64,000 bases of DNA from Deltaproteobacteria bacterium (lineage in GTDB: Bacteria > Acidobacteriota > Thermoanaerobaculia > Multivoradales > JAHZIX01). The notes under the pieces were generated by a model. The model was not told where the DNA came from. It saw only the letters and a program-made list of their open reading frames with translations, and did not search any database. Location of the stretch: contig JAHZIX010000025.1 of NCBI GenBank assembly GCA_022601195.1, positions 62,001-126,000 of the forward strand, in the 5' to 3' direction. Position numbers and translations under genes: made by a program. Positions within the stretch are counted from its first letter, which is position 1, and each line of letters opens with the position of its first letter. Below are positions 46,577 through 56,140 of this stretch, in pieces.

Positions 46577-47350
46577 TCAGGCTCGCCGACAAACCAGAAG
46601 CACTTCATCCACCTTGTTTGTATCGATCATCCCTGCACCCAGAGAAAAACTCTTCTGGAATCGCACACTCAGGGGAACGAAAAGGCGGTTGTACCAGCGC
46701 ATAGCCGTGGCGCGGCGATGGGTGAGAAACCACACTCCAAGGTCGAGAAGTCGGGAGGATTCGGGCTGCATGCCATAAATGGCACTCTGCTCCACCGCAA
46801 AACCATACTTCGAGAGCTTGCGGAGGAGATCCGTGGGTTCGTATCGACGCCGATGCCCGACGAACTCATCGAAGGCGGTCCAACTGGAGGCGTGCAGAGG
46901 CACCGCTAGAAGGAGGGCAGCCCCAGGGCGGCAAACACGGGCCAGCTCGGAAAGAGCTGCCTCGTCGTCGTCCACGTGCTCAACGATGTCGAAGGCGCAG
47001 GCGAGATCGAAGCTCCCGTCGGGAAAGGGCAGCGCAGAGATCAATCCCATGGCCGCGCTGGCACCGCGAGCCTTGAGCTTGGCGATGGCCGGTGCACTGA
47101 GATCGACAAATTGCGTGCCTTCGAGGGGAAAGCGGGGGCGAAGCCCTGGAGCGACCTCGAGACGAGATTGCCCGGAAGCCAAAAGGGAGCTGACGAGAGA
47201 CCAGGTATTGAACCGTTGGGGCTCCACCAGCCGGGCGTCGGTCCACAGGGAATCGTAAAACTGCCGATTGACTTCCAGGAGCTCCTGGTCGCTTCGTTCG
47301 GCGTTTGGAGAAGACTTGAGGGATGGACTCATAGGATTGCTCGGCAGCAT
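46577..47350 (-). CDS. SAM-dependent methyltransferase (class I)
   Basis: 257 residues. Residues 65-165 show the Rossmann-type methyltransferase core, though the first glycine-rich loop is unusual (RLEVAPGLRPRFPLEGTQFVDLS); ISALPFPDGSFDLACAFDIVEHVDDDEAALSELARVCRPGAALLLAVP is the Methyltransf_11 motif II/III region. The C-terminal 90 residues (SSWTAFDEFVGHRRRYEPTDL) are typical of lipid- or sugar-modifying relatives. Cytoplasmic. A second ATG at 47332 is possible. Substrate unknown. Confidence 0.85.
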   Translation of the reverse strand: MLPSNPMSPSLKSSPNAERSDQELLEVNRQFYDSLWTDARLVEPQRFNTWSLVSSLLASGQSRLEVAPGLRPRFPLEGTQFVDLSAPAIAKLKARGASAAMGLISALPFPDGSFDLACAFDIVEHVDDDEAALSELARVCRPGAALLLAVPLHASSWTAFDEFVGHRRRYEPTDLLRKLSKYGFAVEQSAIYGMQPESSRLLDLGVWFLTHRRATAMRWYNRLFVPLSVRFQKSFSLGAGMIDTNKVDEVLLVCRRA

Positions 47351-47484
47351 ACCTTCGTTGAGGACTCCTTGCTAGAGTCTCTCGAAGAACCTGGTCGGGA
47401 CCGATTGGTTTGAGGCGTGCGCCCTCAACACCAGATGCTCACTCTCAGCTCTGAGTGCCCGCCCTCATCGTCGAGCTTCCATCT

Positions 47485-48507
47485 TCAGGAGCCGCTACCG
47501 GCCGGCGGGTCAAGGGCATCGACAATTCTTCCCACTCCCGTGCGGGTTGGATCCACCGCCGGCAGTCCGTGCTCTTCCTCCAACTCCGCCAAGTAGCGAT
47601 GAGCGGCAGCTTCCGTCAGTCCGGAAGTGTTGACACTGATGCCCACCACTCTCGCCTCCCGATGGGTGAGTCGAGCCGCCCCGAGGACGCCTTCGAGGCA
47701 TTCCCCCACGGTCGGCAGAGCTTGCCTGGGCCGGCCCCGCATATGACTTCGCGTGGGCTCGTGGCAGAGCACCAGAGCCTCCGGCTGGGCACCGTGGATC
47801 AGTCCCAGGGTCACCCCCGCAAAAGAAGGATGATAGAGGGAGCCTTGCCCCTCGATGACATCCCAATGGTCTGGCTCGCCGGCTGGAGATAGGACTTCGG
47901 CGGCCCCGGCGATGAAGTCACTCACCACCGCATCGACGCAGATTCCGCTACCACTGATAAAGATCCCCGTTTGGCCGGTTGCACGAAAATCGACCTTCAT
48001 GCCTCGCGCCCGCATCTCTTTCTCCAAGGCGAGGGAAGTGAACATCTTGCCCACGGAACAATCCGTCCCTACGGTCAGAAGCCTGCGGCCGGAACGGGGC
48101 TCTCCGGTGCCGCAGGGCAGAGACTCGCTGGGATGCCGAATATCGAACAGGCGACGCCCGTGGCTTTGGGCGGCGGAATAGATCTCCGGGACATCGGCCA
48201 GCCGTTGGTGCATGCCACTGGCAACATCCAAGCCAGCCTCCAGGGCGCCCACGATGGCAGCTGTCCAATGTTCTGGGAGTGCGCCTCCGGGATTCACCGT
48301 TCCAACGATCATCGCTCGGGCGCCGCGAGATCGAGCCTCCTCCGCTGATAGGTCTTCCAGGCCCACATCCACCCGGCATCCCTCCAGTCTCAACTGGCCC
48401 ACGCAACGCTCCGGCCTCCAATAGGCAATGGCGAGAGAAGTCTTGCCACTAATGGCATCCTCCACGTCCCCCAAAAAGAGCAACCATGGAGTTGGAATTT
48501 CGATCAC
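47485..48507 (-). CDS. DUF1611 family NTP-binding protein (DgcN-like)
   Basis: 340 residues from the GTG at 48507, which overlaps the stop of the upstream gene by 4 nt (GTGA). GRRLLTVGTDCSVGKMFTSLAL is a P-loop; GIFISGSGICVDAVVSDFIAGAAE and WDVIEGQGSLYHPSFAGVTLGL are signatures of DUF1611. Some members are D-glutamate N-acetyltransferases (DgcN), the first step of a D-glutamate breakdown route; the partner enolase-superfamily DgcA gene is not visible here. The substrate in this organism is therefore uncertain. Confidence 0.85.
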   Translation of the reverse strand: MIEIPTPWLLFLGDVEDAISGKTSLAIAYWRPERCVGQLRLEGCRVDVGLEDLSAEEARSRGARAMIVGTVNPGGALPEHWTAAIVGALEAGLDVASGMHQRLADVPEIYSAAQSHGRRLFDIRHPSESLPCGTGEPRSGRRLLTVGTDCSVGKMFTSLALEKEMRARGMKVDFRATGQTGIFISGSGICVDAVVSDFIAGAAEVLSPAGEPDHWDVIEGQGSLYHPSFAGVTLGLIHGAQPEALVLCHEPTRSHMRGRPRQALPTVGECLEGVLGAARLTHREARVVGISVNTSGLTEAAAHRYLAELEEEHGLPAVDPTRTGVGRIVDALDPPAGSGS

Positions 48508-49253
48508 GAATCCACCTTTCTGGCCACCTCTTGGACCACCGTCTCGCCCCTTCCGGGAGGAGCGAAAGTGCTCAAGACCATCATCTTCTGCCAAATCTTG
48601 CGAGACAGACCGTTGGTTAGGGCCTCGATCTCGTCAATGGCGGCCAGGGCCACAGAATCGTCGAACCGTTCGGCGTAGAGGGCAGCTATCTTGCTCAAGA
48701 TGGCGAGCAACTCACTGCAATAGTCGAGATAGCGCCCCAATTCAAAGGGAGTCAGCAGTTGCGGAGGGGAGGAAGCCGTATCTTCCCCCAGTCGCAACAA
48801 GCGCTCCGGATCCTTGGTCAGTTGATGCATATCGATGACGTGAGCCAGGGAACGCAGCTCATGGAGAGCCTTCAAGGCACGCCGCCGCTTGACCCGCACC
48901 TCGACGGTCATCAGGAATGCCAGCGCCGCTCCGATGAGGATGATGTCGTTGAGGCCCGCTTCCATCACTTGAAGGAAAAAGCCCAGATCCGAGAACTCCT
49001 CACCGCTGAGACGAAGCTGCACCACTACGGCGGCCAGGAAGACGATGACGGCCAGGGTCAATCCCCAGACGGCGATCCGCAGAGGATAGATAGGCCTGCC
49101 GATCTGCTCCACTCTCTCGCGGGACCCTTCGGCTACTTCCAAAACCTCTGTCGCTACTCGCCGTAGGCCCGAGTCGGGAAAGCGCTCGGCGATGCGATCC
49201 ACCAGCGTAGCGATGGTCTCGACGATGGGGCCAGGTCTGAGATTGCGGTACAC
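48504..49253 (-). CDS. Two-span membrane protein of unknown function
   Basis: 249 residues. Two helices (LTLAVIVFLAAVVVQL at about 68-85 and LNDIILIGAALAFLMTVEV at about 100-118) are followed by a ~130-residue cytoplasmic helical domain (ALKALHELRSLAHVIDMHQL; YCSELLAILSKIAALYAERF). No family recognised. The GTG start has no ribosome-binding site but TATAAA lies 8 nt upstream, suggesting a leaderless transcript. Translationally coupled to the DUF1611 gene. Confidence 0.75.
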   Translation of the reverse strand: MYRNLRPGPIVETIATLVDRIAERFPDSGLRRVATEVLEVAEGSRERVEQIGRPIYPLRIAVWGLTLAVIVFLAAVVVQLRLSGEEFSDLGFFLQVMEAGLNDIILIGAALAFLMTVEVRVKRRRALKALHELRSLAHVIDMHQLTKDPERLLRLGEDTASSPPQLLTPFELGRYLDYCSELLAILSKIAALYAERFDDSVALAAIDEIEALTNGLSRKIWQKMMVLSTFAPPGRGETVVQEVARKVDS

Positions 49254-49323
49254 GTTGTTAGTTTATAGGCCAGGAGGCCTAACTCAGGAGAAGAAAATCG
49301 CTAGGAGCAGAAAGGCACTCTTC

Positions 49324-49956
49324 TCAGCGCCTCAGGCCAATTTCGCGATAAATCCACAACCACAAAAGTAGAAAAAACAACCCAACGACAATGCCGAAAA
49401 TCGGTTTGGTGATGCTGACCATTCCTTTTGGGAGTTCCTTCTGCACGGAGAGAGCCTTGAAGCCAAAAAAAATAGCCAAGGCCGCGGTCAGACCACCCAA
49501 GGACAATATGCTGCCAAACAGGCTCATTACCGCCCAGCCGACGCTGTATTTGGAAAACTTGGCATAGCGGTCCAACTCTGGGGAGTGGAGGGACTCGAGA
49601 GCTTCTTCTTCGAGAGGCACGGCTTCGAAAGACACGGCTTCGACCTTTTCATTCTCCCCATCCCAGGCCCGCCCTTCTCCGGCTCCTAAGTTGGTCGAAG
49701 GGTCGTCCGGTAATTCTTCTCCTAGGCGCTGGTCCAATAGCTCGAGAGCCCGATTCTCGTCCTCCCGGCTGACTTGAATCTGAACCCCTCCCGTCGCCAA
49801 GTTGAATCCACCTATTTGACCGGCGCCAAAGAGGTTCTGCACCTGTGAGTTCTTGGAGAAAAAGGCGATATCAGCTCCCTCGAGAAGAGCTTCCGCGAGC
49901 ATTTGCTCCGCCGGGTCCGAGGGTCTGGCTACGGTAATGAGGATTCCTTTGCTCAA
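49324..49956 (-). CDS. Membrane protein with DUF2007-like domain
   Basis: 210 residues from a TTG at 49956 with GGAGGA just upstream; earlier in-frame starts give a low-complexity extension. Residues 5-70 look like DUF2007 (ITVARPSDPAEQMLAEALLEG, SREDENRALELLDQRL). The C-terminal 90 residues have two membrane helices (WAVMSLFGSILSLGGLTAALAIFF, PIFGIVVGLFFLLLWLWIY). The function of DUF2007 proteins is unclear; they are sometimes called signal-transducing. Last gene of a minus-strand series. Confidence 0.7.
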   Translation of the reverse strand: MSKGILITVARPSDPAEQMLAEALLEGADIAFFSKNSQVQNLFGAGQIGGFNLATGGVQIQVSREDENRALELLDQRLGEELPDDPSTNLGAGEGRAWDGENEKVEAVSFEAVPLEEEALESLHSPELDRYAKFSKYSVGWAVMSLFGSILSLGGLTAALAIFFGFKALSVQKELPKGMVSITKPIFGIVVGLFFLLLWLWIYREIGLRR

Positions 49957-50337
49957 ACTTCCTCCGTTGTCGGCCTTGGAAAGGCTGTTCCCCAGTCGGT
50001 GCCCCGACTGCGATCTTTTGCTAGACAGGGCCCCCTCCTTGGCAAGGATTCCGGAGCCGATTCCTTGGCTGAGCCCAAGCTCCCATTCTACAGGTCGGGA
50101 CCAGATGGACGGGCCGTGGCCAGATGTCCGACCCAAGGAGTACCCCACCAATGTCAAAATCTCATCTCCTAGAGTCCTCCCTTCCCGGAACTAAAACCAC
50201 CCTGGCACTCCCCACAGCTCCGAAATCCTGAAAAATCAGCTAAAGGGAACGAAACAACTTCTCCCTAGACGCCTCGAGGCAAGACCCCGTATATGTCAAT
50301 GAAGCATCAATCTTGACACTCTAATAGGAGACTTTCC
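49957..50337. other. Intergenic region between divergent genes
   Basis: About 380 bp. It contains the promoters of the DUF2007-like gene and of the secreted CLNGxRF protein. An open extension of the DUF2007 frame reaches 50157 but lacks a start signal. No other feature seen. Confidence 0.4.
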
Positions 50338-51054
50338 ATGCTCAAATCTTGGAAGACTTGCCTCGGCCTCTCCCTGCTTCTCACCGCACCGGCCTTTGCC
50401 CAGAATGGCAATGAAACGACCATTGCCGCCAATCCCAGCCCCGCCACTTCCGCTGACCAGATCCAGATCACCGTCATGGGCATCGGATCCTGCCCGGTGC
50501 TCGCCCCCATCACCGTCGATGAGAATAATGTGATCCGGGCGGAGATCCGTAGCGACTGCCCCTTCATTCCTCCCTCCCCGGAATCCTTCACTTTGCAGGA
50601 GACTCTGGATCCTCTGGAGGAGGGTATGTACCAACTACAGGCGGTCCTTCCGGACGATACGTTGCTGGCCACCAATGCCCTGGAGGTCTTGGGAGAAGGG
50701 GATTGCATGCCATCCCCTACAGTGCTGTGCCTGAACGGGAACCGATTTCAGGTGGAAGTGGATTTCGAGACCCCCGCCGGCCAAACCGGCGAAGGGCTGG
50801 CCACGGAGTTGACCGATGACTCCGGCGTCTTCACGTTCTTCGACGCCGACAATGTCGAGCTGATCGTCAAAGCTTTGGACGGATGTACCTCCAGTTTCAA
50901 CAGCTTCTGGATCTTCGCCGCCGGCCTGACCAATGTTCGAGTGGAAATGACCGTCACTGACGTGGTTAGTGGAATGACCAAAACCTACCTCAACCCCCTG
51001 AGCACCCCCTTTGAGCCAATTCTCGACACCCGTGCCTTCGAAACCTGCCCCTAG
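50338..51054 (+). CDS. Secreted CLNGxRF-domain protein
   Basis: 238 residues with a signal peptide (KTCLGLSLLLTAPAFAQ). Residues 20-125 are a beta-sandwich-like domain (ANPSPATSADQIQITVMG). Residues 130-238 hold the widespread secreted domain that begins CLNGNRFQVEVDFETP and includes ELTDDSGVFTFFDADNVELIVKALDGC, FWIFAAGLTNV and YLNPLSTPFEPILDTRAFETCP. This domain is frequent in acidobacterial exported proteins, usually at the C-terminus; its function is unknown. TAGGAGA precedes the ATG. Extracellular or periplasmic. Confidence 0.85.
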   Translation: MLKSWKTCLGLSLLLTAPAFAQNGNETTIAANPSPATSADQIQITVMGIGSCPVLAPITVDENNVIRAEIRSDCPFIPPSPESFTLQETLDPLEEGMYQLQAVLPDDTLLATNALEVLGEGDCMPSPTVLCLNGNRFQVEVDFETPAGQTGEGLATELTDDSGVFTFFDADNVELIVKALDGCTSSFNSFWIFAAGLTNVRVEMTVTDVVSGMTKTYLNPLSTPFEPILDTRAFETCP

Positions 51055-51313
51055 GCACCAGCCGAAGGGAGCTCAGCGGAGCGCACTGCTAGAGTTTCCT
51101 CCGCGCTCCTAAGACCATCGCACCTGAGGGGACGCCCTGGGGTGCGAATGTCGCAGTCCCCTTCCATTGGAACCGTCTTCGGCTCGTGACGAAATCGGCG
51201 GCGGATTCGAGCAAATCCTAGTTTTCCGTTGCCCCCGAGACGCGAGGGCTCTACATTCCCCCAATCTTTCCCCCTCTCCTCTCACCCCATGAGCGATCCG
51301 CTGCGATCAACTC

Positions 51314-53452
51314 CTAGGGCACTGCCAGAGACCAGGCAGCTGTGTCACCAGTTTCAAAGCCGTCGGAGAAAATGACTTCAGCCGGCAAGGAGCAATTGGA
51401 GCAAACCAAGGCAAAATCCTGGTCCGTGGCATCGCCGAAGATCGGAATCCCATCGCCGTTGATGGCGGTGGCATCGACGAGGATCATGGCGGAACCCCTA
51501 GGAGGATTTTCTACGAAGACGTTCTCCTGGTTGTTGAGGGTATCCGCCGCTCCGCCCGGCTGGGACCAACCATTGAAGAAGGCGTTACCGAGATAAGAGG
51601 TGCCATCTACAACTACCGTCAAATCCAGATCATTGACCAGGGCCGGGTTGGCTCCCAAGGCACCCGGAGCATCGGACCACACCAGAGTTACCTTCAGGGG
51701 CAATGAGGGGTTCGCTACATCGACTTCCAAGGTCCATTGTTCCCCCGTCGCTCCGAATACCACGGACTGGTCTTCGTAGACCCGCGGCGCTGCAGGCAGG
51801 ATCGCTTCGGTGATGTCGATCCTCCCCCACCCCACATCGAAATTGGGAATCGCTGGGGTGCTCGCCACGGCAACCGCAGAGTTGATCAGCAGCGCTTTGG
51901 CCAAAGCTGGACTGGGGTCCTTTCCCCCGCTTCCGCCGCGCCACCATTGGGTCATCAGAGCGGCAGCTCCGGAGACGTGGGGCGCGGCCATACTCGTGCC
52001 GGAACAAAACGAGTAAAGACCGTTCGTATCCTCCACGGTAGAGCTGGTGCACAATCCCCCAAGGTCGTTGCGTGCAGATATGACCGTCTGACCAGGGGCT
52101 GCCACGGTGGGGCCGAAGCGCCCATCGAGAGTCGGGCCCCGGCCGCTGGCACTGTACATGGCTTCCATGTTCTGACTGGTGCGATAGTTTTGGGTCGCCG
52201 CGGTGACGATCGTATTTTTCGCCTCGTTGGGAGCCGAAAGACTGCCTGGGCTCGGCCCCCCATTGCCAGCGGCAAAAACCACGATATGGGGCTCCGCTAC
52301 GGCAACGGTCTCAAAGTCAGCATCCCGGACAATGAAATCAAAAGTCCTCTCGACAAAGAGGTACCCGGAGGCGAGACCGCTGGACCAAGAGTTGTTGCTG
52401 CCTGAGGCGCCCGCGAGAACGGCCTGGCGACTGTAGTCCTGGAAGGGATCTGTGTCGGTGAAGATGTCCACAGAGACAAAATCCACTTGTGGAGCGACAC
52501 CGAGGCCATAGAGAAAACCATCGTCGTCGGCAAAGGCACCGGCAGCATCACCGCCGAGAATGCCTGCCACATGGGTTCCATGGCCCCGCAAATTGGCGCA
52601 ATCACTCCCGGGCTGCCCCGCCGGATCACAGGGATCGCGACTGAAGCCACCGACGATGCGCGGGCCCAAATCCGGGTGGTCGTAGTCCATTCCGGTATCG
52701 CCAACCGCCCAGATCACCCCCGTTCCGTCGACGCCTAGGGTAGAGAGATGGGGCCAATACCCCGTCACCGGAACCCCGCCGGGGTGGTTTCCTGCCACGA
52801 TCTGACTGCCCATCTCGTCGGTCAGCTGAGGACCCGGCCCTTTCTCTCCCATCCACAACACGGTAGGGATCTGCGCCGCCGCCCACAGCACTGGAATCGG
52901 TAGGCGAACCACCGCGTTCCACAGAGCTCGATCCGGCTGGGCAGGAGAGGAGGCCTGGATTTCACCTCCCAAGGAAGTAAGAGCATCCAAAGTGCTACGC
53001 CGATCACCGTCGTCGTAGTAGACGACATTCAGAACTTCGACCCCTTCCCACCTCTCATGGAGGCTCTCGGTGAGCTTGTAGGCAGGTTGAAACGGACCCT
53101 GCCAGCGCACAAAGCCCTGTGCGGACATCGACTCCGCTGCGGCCTCTCTGGCCCAGACCAAGTAGGTGTCGTGAGGGTAGTACTGCAGAGGGCGAGCTCC
53201 CACCGAAGCCAGGGCGTCGAGCCAGGCCTGTTTCACGGGACCATGGAATTGAACCAAGTGCAGCCCAGGCCCAGTCCCTTTTGCCTCTCCCGCCGGGGGA
53301 AGATTCGGCGAGCCCTCGGAGATCGGATCAAAGCGAAATCCGGGCACGTGCACCCGATGAGGGAGAGGTTCGGCGGCGTGAGTAGCCGACCCCCAACAGA
53401 GTAGAAAGCTCATGAATCCAGATCCAAGAAATGTTGCTCGATGTTTACTCAT
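51314..53452 (-). CDS. Secreted S8 (subtilisin-like) serine protease with C-terminal tag, copy 1
   Basis: 712 residues. Signal peptide (FMSFLLCWGSATHA), a prodomain to about 230, then the S8 domain: Asp252 in AVGDTGMDYDHPDLG, His291 in RGHGTHVAGI, oxyanion Asn in VFAAGNGG, and Ser486 in GTSMAAPHVSGAAALM. A beta-sandwich (PLKVTLVWSDAPGALGANPALVNDLDLTV) follows at 580-690, and the tag IFSDGFETGDTAAWSLAVP ends the protein. GGAGGTACTT precedes the ATG. The gene is the downstream member of a tandem pair of paralogues that share domain order and many blocks. Likely an extracellular protease that processes its prodomain itself. Confidence 0.92.
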   Translation of the reverse strand: MSKHRATFLGSGFMSFLLCWGSATHAAEPLPHRVHVPGFRFDPISEGSPNLPPAGEAKGTGPGLHLVQFHGPVKQAWLDALASVGARPLQYYPHDTYLVWAREAAAESMSAQGFVRWQGPFQPAYKLTESLHERWEGVEVLNVVYYDDGDRRSTLDALTSLGGEIQASSPAQPDRALWNAVVRLPIPVLWAAAQIPTVLWMGEKGPGPQLTDEMGSQIVAGNHPGGVPVTGYWPHLSTLGVDGTGVIWAVGDTGMDYDHPDLGPRIVGGFSRDPCDPAGQPGSDCANLRGHGTHVAGILGGDAAGAFADDDGFLYGLGVAPQVDFVSVDIFTDTDPFQDYSRQAVLAGASGSNNSWSSGLASGYLFVERTFDFIVRDADFETVAVAEPHIVVFAAGNGGPSPGSLSAPNEAKNTIVTAATQNYRTSQNMEAMYSASGRGPTLDGRFGPTVAAPGQTVISARNDLGGLCTSSTVEDTNGLYSFCSGTSMAAPHVSGAAALMTQWWRGGSGGKDPSPALAKALLINSAVAVASTPAIPNFDVGWGRIDITEAILPAAPRVYEDQSVVFGATGEQWTLEVDVANPSLPLKVTLVWSDAPGALGANPALVNDLDLTVVVDGTSYLGNAFFNGWSQPGGAADTLNNQENVFVENPPRGSAMILVDATAINGDGIPIFGDATDQDFALVCSNCSLPAEVIFSDGFETGDTAAWSLAVP

Positions 53453-53820
53453 GACAAGTACCTCCCTGAGAAATCCAGGCAGCCTCGCTTTGGCAACACC
53501 AAAGCGGGAACTCCATCCGTCTTCTAATCTTCTGGGACTCGAGCTCGTCGATCCCAGATGGTCTGCGACGAGAACTCAGTGAAGAGCGAGAACCTCCTCA
53601 ACCAAGAGGAGCTCGCAAAAAATCAAGGAAGGTACATCTCGAGACGAAAGATCCTTCGGCACTGGATCTTCAGTAGTTCCATCTCGGGCAATTGCAGGTT
53701 CAAAAATCGGATCTTCGAAAACTGTATCCCACAAACCCCGAAGCCGCTGCACCAGATCGAGATGCACAGGCGATCCGGGTGCAGAGGGAGCAACCCGAAC
53801 CGCCCATCCTCGACCAGCTC
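53453..53820. other. Intergenic region between tandem S8 proteases
   Basis: About 370 bp separate the two protease genes. No credible gene. GGTACTTGTC near 53452 belongs to the downstream gene's leader; the first 60 bp after 53821 will carry the 3' end of the upstream transcript, with no strong terminator seen. Confidence 0.4.
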
Positions 53821-55977
53821 TTAGGGCACCACCAAGGACCAGGCAGAGGTGTCTCCACTCTCGAAACCGTCAGCAAAAATGGATTCAGTGGCGAGGACAC
53901 AATTGGAGCAGACCAGAGCGAAATCCTGATCAGTTGTATCCCCAAAGATGGGCACTCCATCGCCATTGATTGCCGTGGCTGCCACGGTGATCGTCACCAT
54001 GCCACTTCCAGGAGCTTGCACGAACACGTTCTCATGATTGTTGAGAGCGTCCGCCGCTCCTCCGGCCTGGGACCAGCCACCGGAAAATTCGTTGCCGAGG
54101 TAGGAAGTACCGCCCACTTCCACCACCATATCCAGATCGTTGACCAAGGTCGGGTTGGCTCCCAGAGCAGCCGGAGCATCGGACCAAACCAAAGTCACCT
54201 TCAAGGGCAGCACAGGGTTCGCCACGTTGACATCGAGAATCCATTGCTGACCACTCCCGTCGAGGACCACGGTTTGATCTTCATATACTCGTGGCGCTGA
54301 GGGCTGGACGGCTTCCGTGACGTTGATACGCCCCCAACCGACATCGAAATTCGGAATGGCAGCGGTACTGCCGACGGGCACTGCAGAGTTGATCAGGAGA
54401 GCTTTTGCCATGGCGGGGCTCGGGTCGGCTCCGCCACTGAGACCTCGCCACCACTGGGTGATCAAAGCTAGTGCCCCGGAGGCCTGGGGAGCCGCCATAC
54501 TGGTGCCGGAACAAAAGGAGTAGAGATTGTTGGTACCGCCAACCACCGAAGAGGTGCAGGAGCCTCCCAGGTCGTTGCGGGCCGAGATCACCGTTTGGCC
54601 CGGAGCGGCAATGGTGGGGACGTAGCGGCCATCCACCGCCGGGCCGCGGCTGCTCGAGTTATACATGGCTTCGATGTTATTGGTGGTGCGGTAGTTCTGC
54701 GTCCCCGCGGTTACGATGACGTTCTTGGCTTCCTTCGGCGCGGTAAGAGTGCTCCCGGAAGGCCCTGAGTTACCCGCGGAAAAGACCACCATATGAGGCT
54801 CGGCGACCCCGAGACTGGTGAAGTCTGCATCCCGCACCATGAAGTCGTAGGTCCGCTCGACGGCCAAGTAACCATGGTTGATGCCGCCGCTGGTCCAAGA
54901 GTTGTTGGTTCCTGCAGCCCCGGCGAGGAAGGCTTGACGGCTATATTCCTGGTAAGGATCCGAACCGGTAAACACATCTAGGGCGAAGAACTCCACCTCC
55001 GGGGCTACTCCGAGGCCATAGAGGAATCCGTCTCCATCCGCGAAGGCTCCACTGGCGTCACCGCCGACGATGCCGGCAACGTGGGTACCGTGCCCCCGGG
55101 CGCCACCGCAATCGCTCCCCGGTTGGCCTGCGGGATCACAGGAACCACTACTGAAACCACCGACGATCCGAGGGCCTAGGTCGGGATGATCGTAATCGAC
55201 ACCGGTATCCCCAATGGCCCAAATGACCCCGGTACCATCCACCCCCAGAGAAGCGAGATGAGGCAAATAGCCGGTCACCGGCACCCCACCGGGGTGGTTT
55301 CCGGCAACGATCTGACTGGTCATCTCGTCTTCCAATTGGGGCCCTGGCCCGCGGACACCAAACCAAACCACCGTGGAAAGCCGAGCCACCGACGAGATGG
55401 CGCTCGTCGGCAGTTGGACAACCGCATTCCAGAAAGCTTTGTCCGGCTGGGCCGGAAAGGAACCCGTAATCACCGCTCCCAGAGCCGCCAGGGCATCCAG
55501 AGTGCCTCGGATGTCTCCATCGTTGTAGAAAATGACGTCCACGTCCTCACTAGTTGTCTGACTGGCAGCCTTTCCCTTCAAGCTCTGGCCAATCTTGTAG
55601 GCGGGATGAAACAGGCCTTGCCAGCGAACCGCCTCCTGCGACTCCAGGGAAGCCATCGCCGCTTCACTGGACCACACCAAGTAGGTGTCGTGAGGGTAGT
55701 ACTGGAGGGGCCGCGCTCCGGCTGCCGCCAGGGAATCGAGGCGCGACTGCTCCACTGGGCCTTGGAATTGAACCAAGCGTAGCTGGGGCCCGGAGCTGTC
55801 CGCCCTGGCCACCGCAGGCAACTCCGGCTCCCCCTCTTGGATGGGGTCGAATTGGAAACCCGGAACGTGCACCCGAACCTCCGCCGCTTCCGCGACAGGT
55901 CCAAGAGCCAGGAGGAGGAAAAGAATAGGAGCCAATAGCCGGAGGGTGGAGCGGAGAACGAGACGAGAGAATCGCAT
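53821..55977 (-). CDS. Secreted S8 (subtilisin-like) serine protease with C-terminal tag, copy 2
   Basis: 718 residues from the ATG at 55977, which has GGAGGT upstream and begins a signal peptide (LLAPILFLLLALGPVAEAAE). Same order as copy 1: prodomain, catalytic Asp (AIGDTGVDYDHPDLG, about 257), His (RGHGTHVAGIVGG, about 296), Ser (GTSMAAPQASGALALI, about 493), beta-sandwich, and tag IFADGFESGDTSAWSLVVP. The frame to 56061 adds residues without a ribosome-binding site. Compared with copy 1 the His after AAP is Gln. Probably secreted and self-processing; target proteins unknown. Confidence 0.92.
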   Translation of the reverse strand: MRFSRLVLRSTLRLLAPILFLLLALGPVAEAAEVRVHVPGFQFDPIQEGEPELPAVARADSSGPQLRLVQFQGPVEQSRLDSLAAAGARPLQYYPHDTYLVWSSEAAMASLESQEAVRWQGLFHPAYKIGQSLKGKAASQTTSEDVDVIFYNDGDIRGTLDALAALGAVITGSFPAQPDKAFWNAVVQLPTSAISSVARLSTVVWFGVRGPGPQLEDEMTSQIVAGNHPGGVPVTGYLPHLASLGVDGTGVIWAIGDTGVDYDHPDLGPRIVGGFSSGSCDPAGQPGSDCGGARGHGTHVAGIVGGDASGAFADGDGFLYGLGVAPEVEFFALDVFTGSDPYQEYSRQAFLAGAAGTNNSWTSGGINHGYLAVERTYDFMVRDADFTSLGVAEPHMVVFSAGNSGPSGSTLTAPKEAKNVIVTAGTQNYRTTNNIEAMYNSSSRGPAVDGRYVPTIAAPGQTVISARNDLGGSCTSSVVGGTNNLYSFCSGTSMAAPQASGALALITQWWRGLSGGADPSPAMAKALLINSAVPVGSTAAIPNFDVGWGRINVTEAVQPSAPRVYEDQTVVLDGSGQQWILDVNVANPVLPLKVTLVWSDAPAALGANPTLVNDLDMVVEVGGTSYLGNEFSGGWSQAGGAADALNNHENVFVQAPGSGMVTITVAATAINGDGVPIFGDTTDQDFALVCSNCVLATESIFADGFESGDTSAWSLVVP

Positions 55978-56140
55978 GGTAAGGACCTCCAAAAAAATAG
56001 AAATATCAGGACATCTCAGAGTCTTCCAGGGCCGACCTTTTCCCGGGCCGGCTATCGTCAAGGCAGTTTCTCTTGGGAGTCATGAACACCTCTGAGCGAA
56101 TGCTCCTCCCCGTGTTCTTACTGCCTATCTGGCAACTCAG

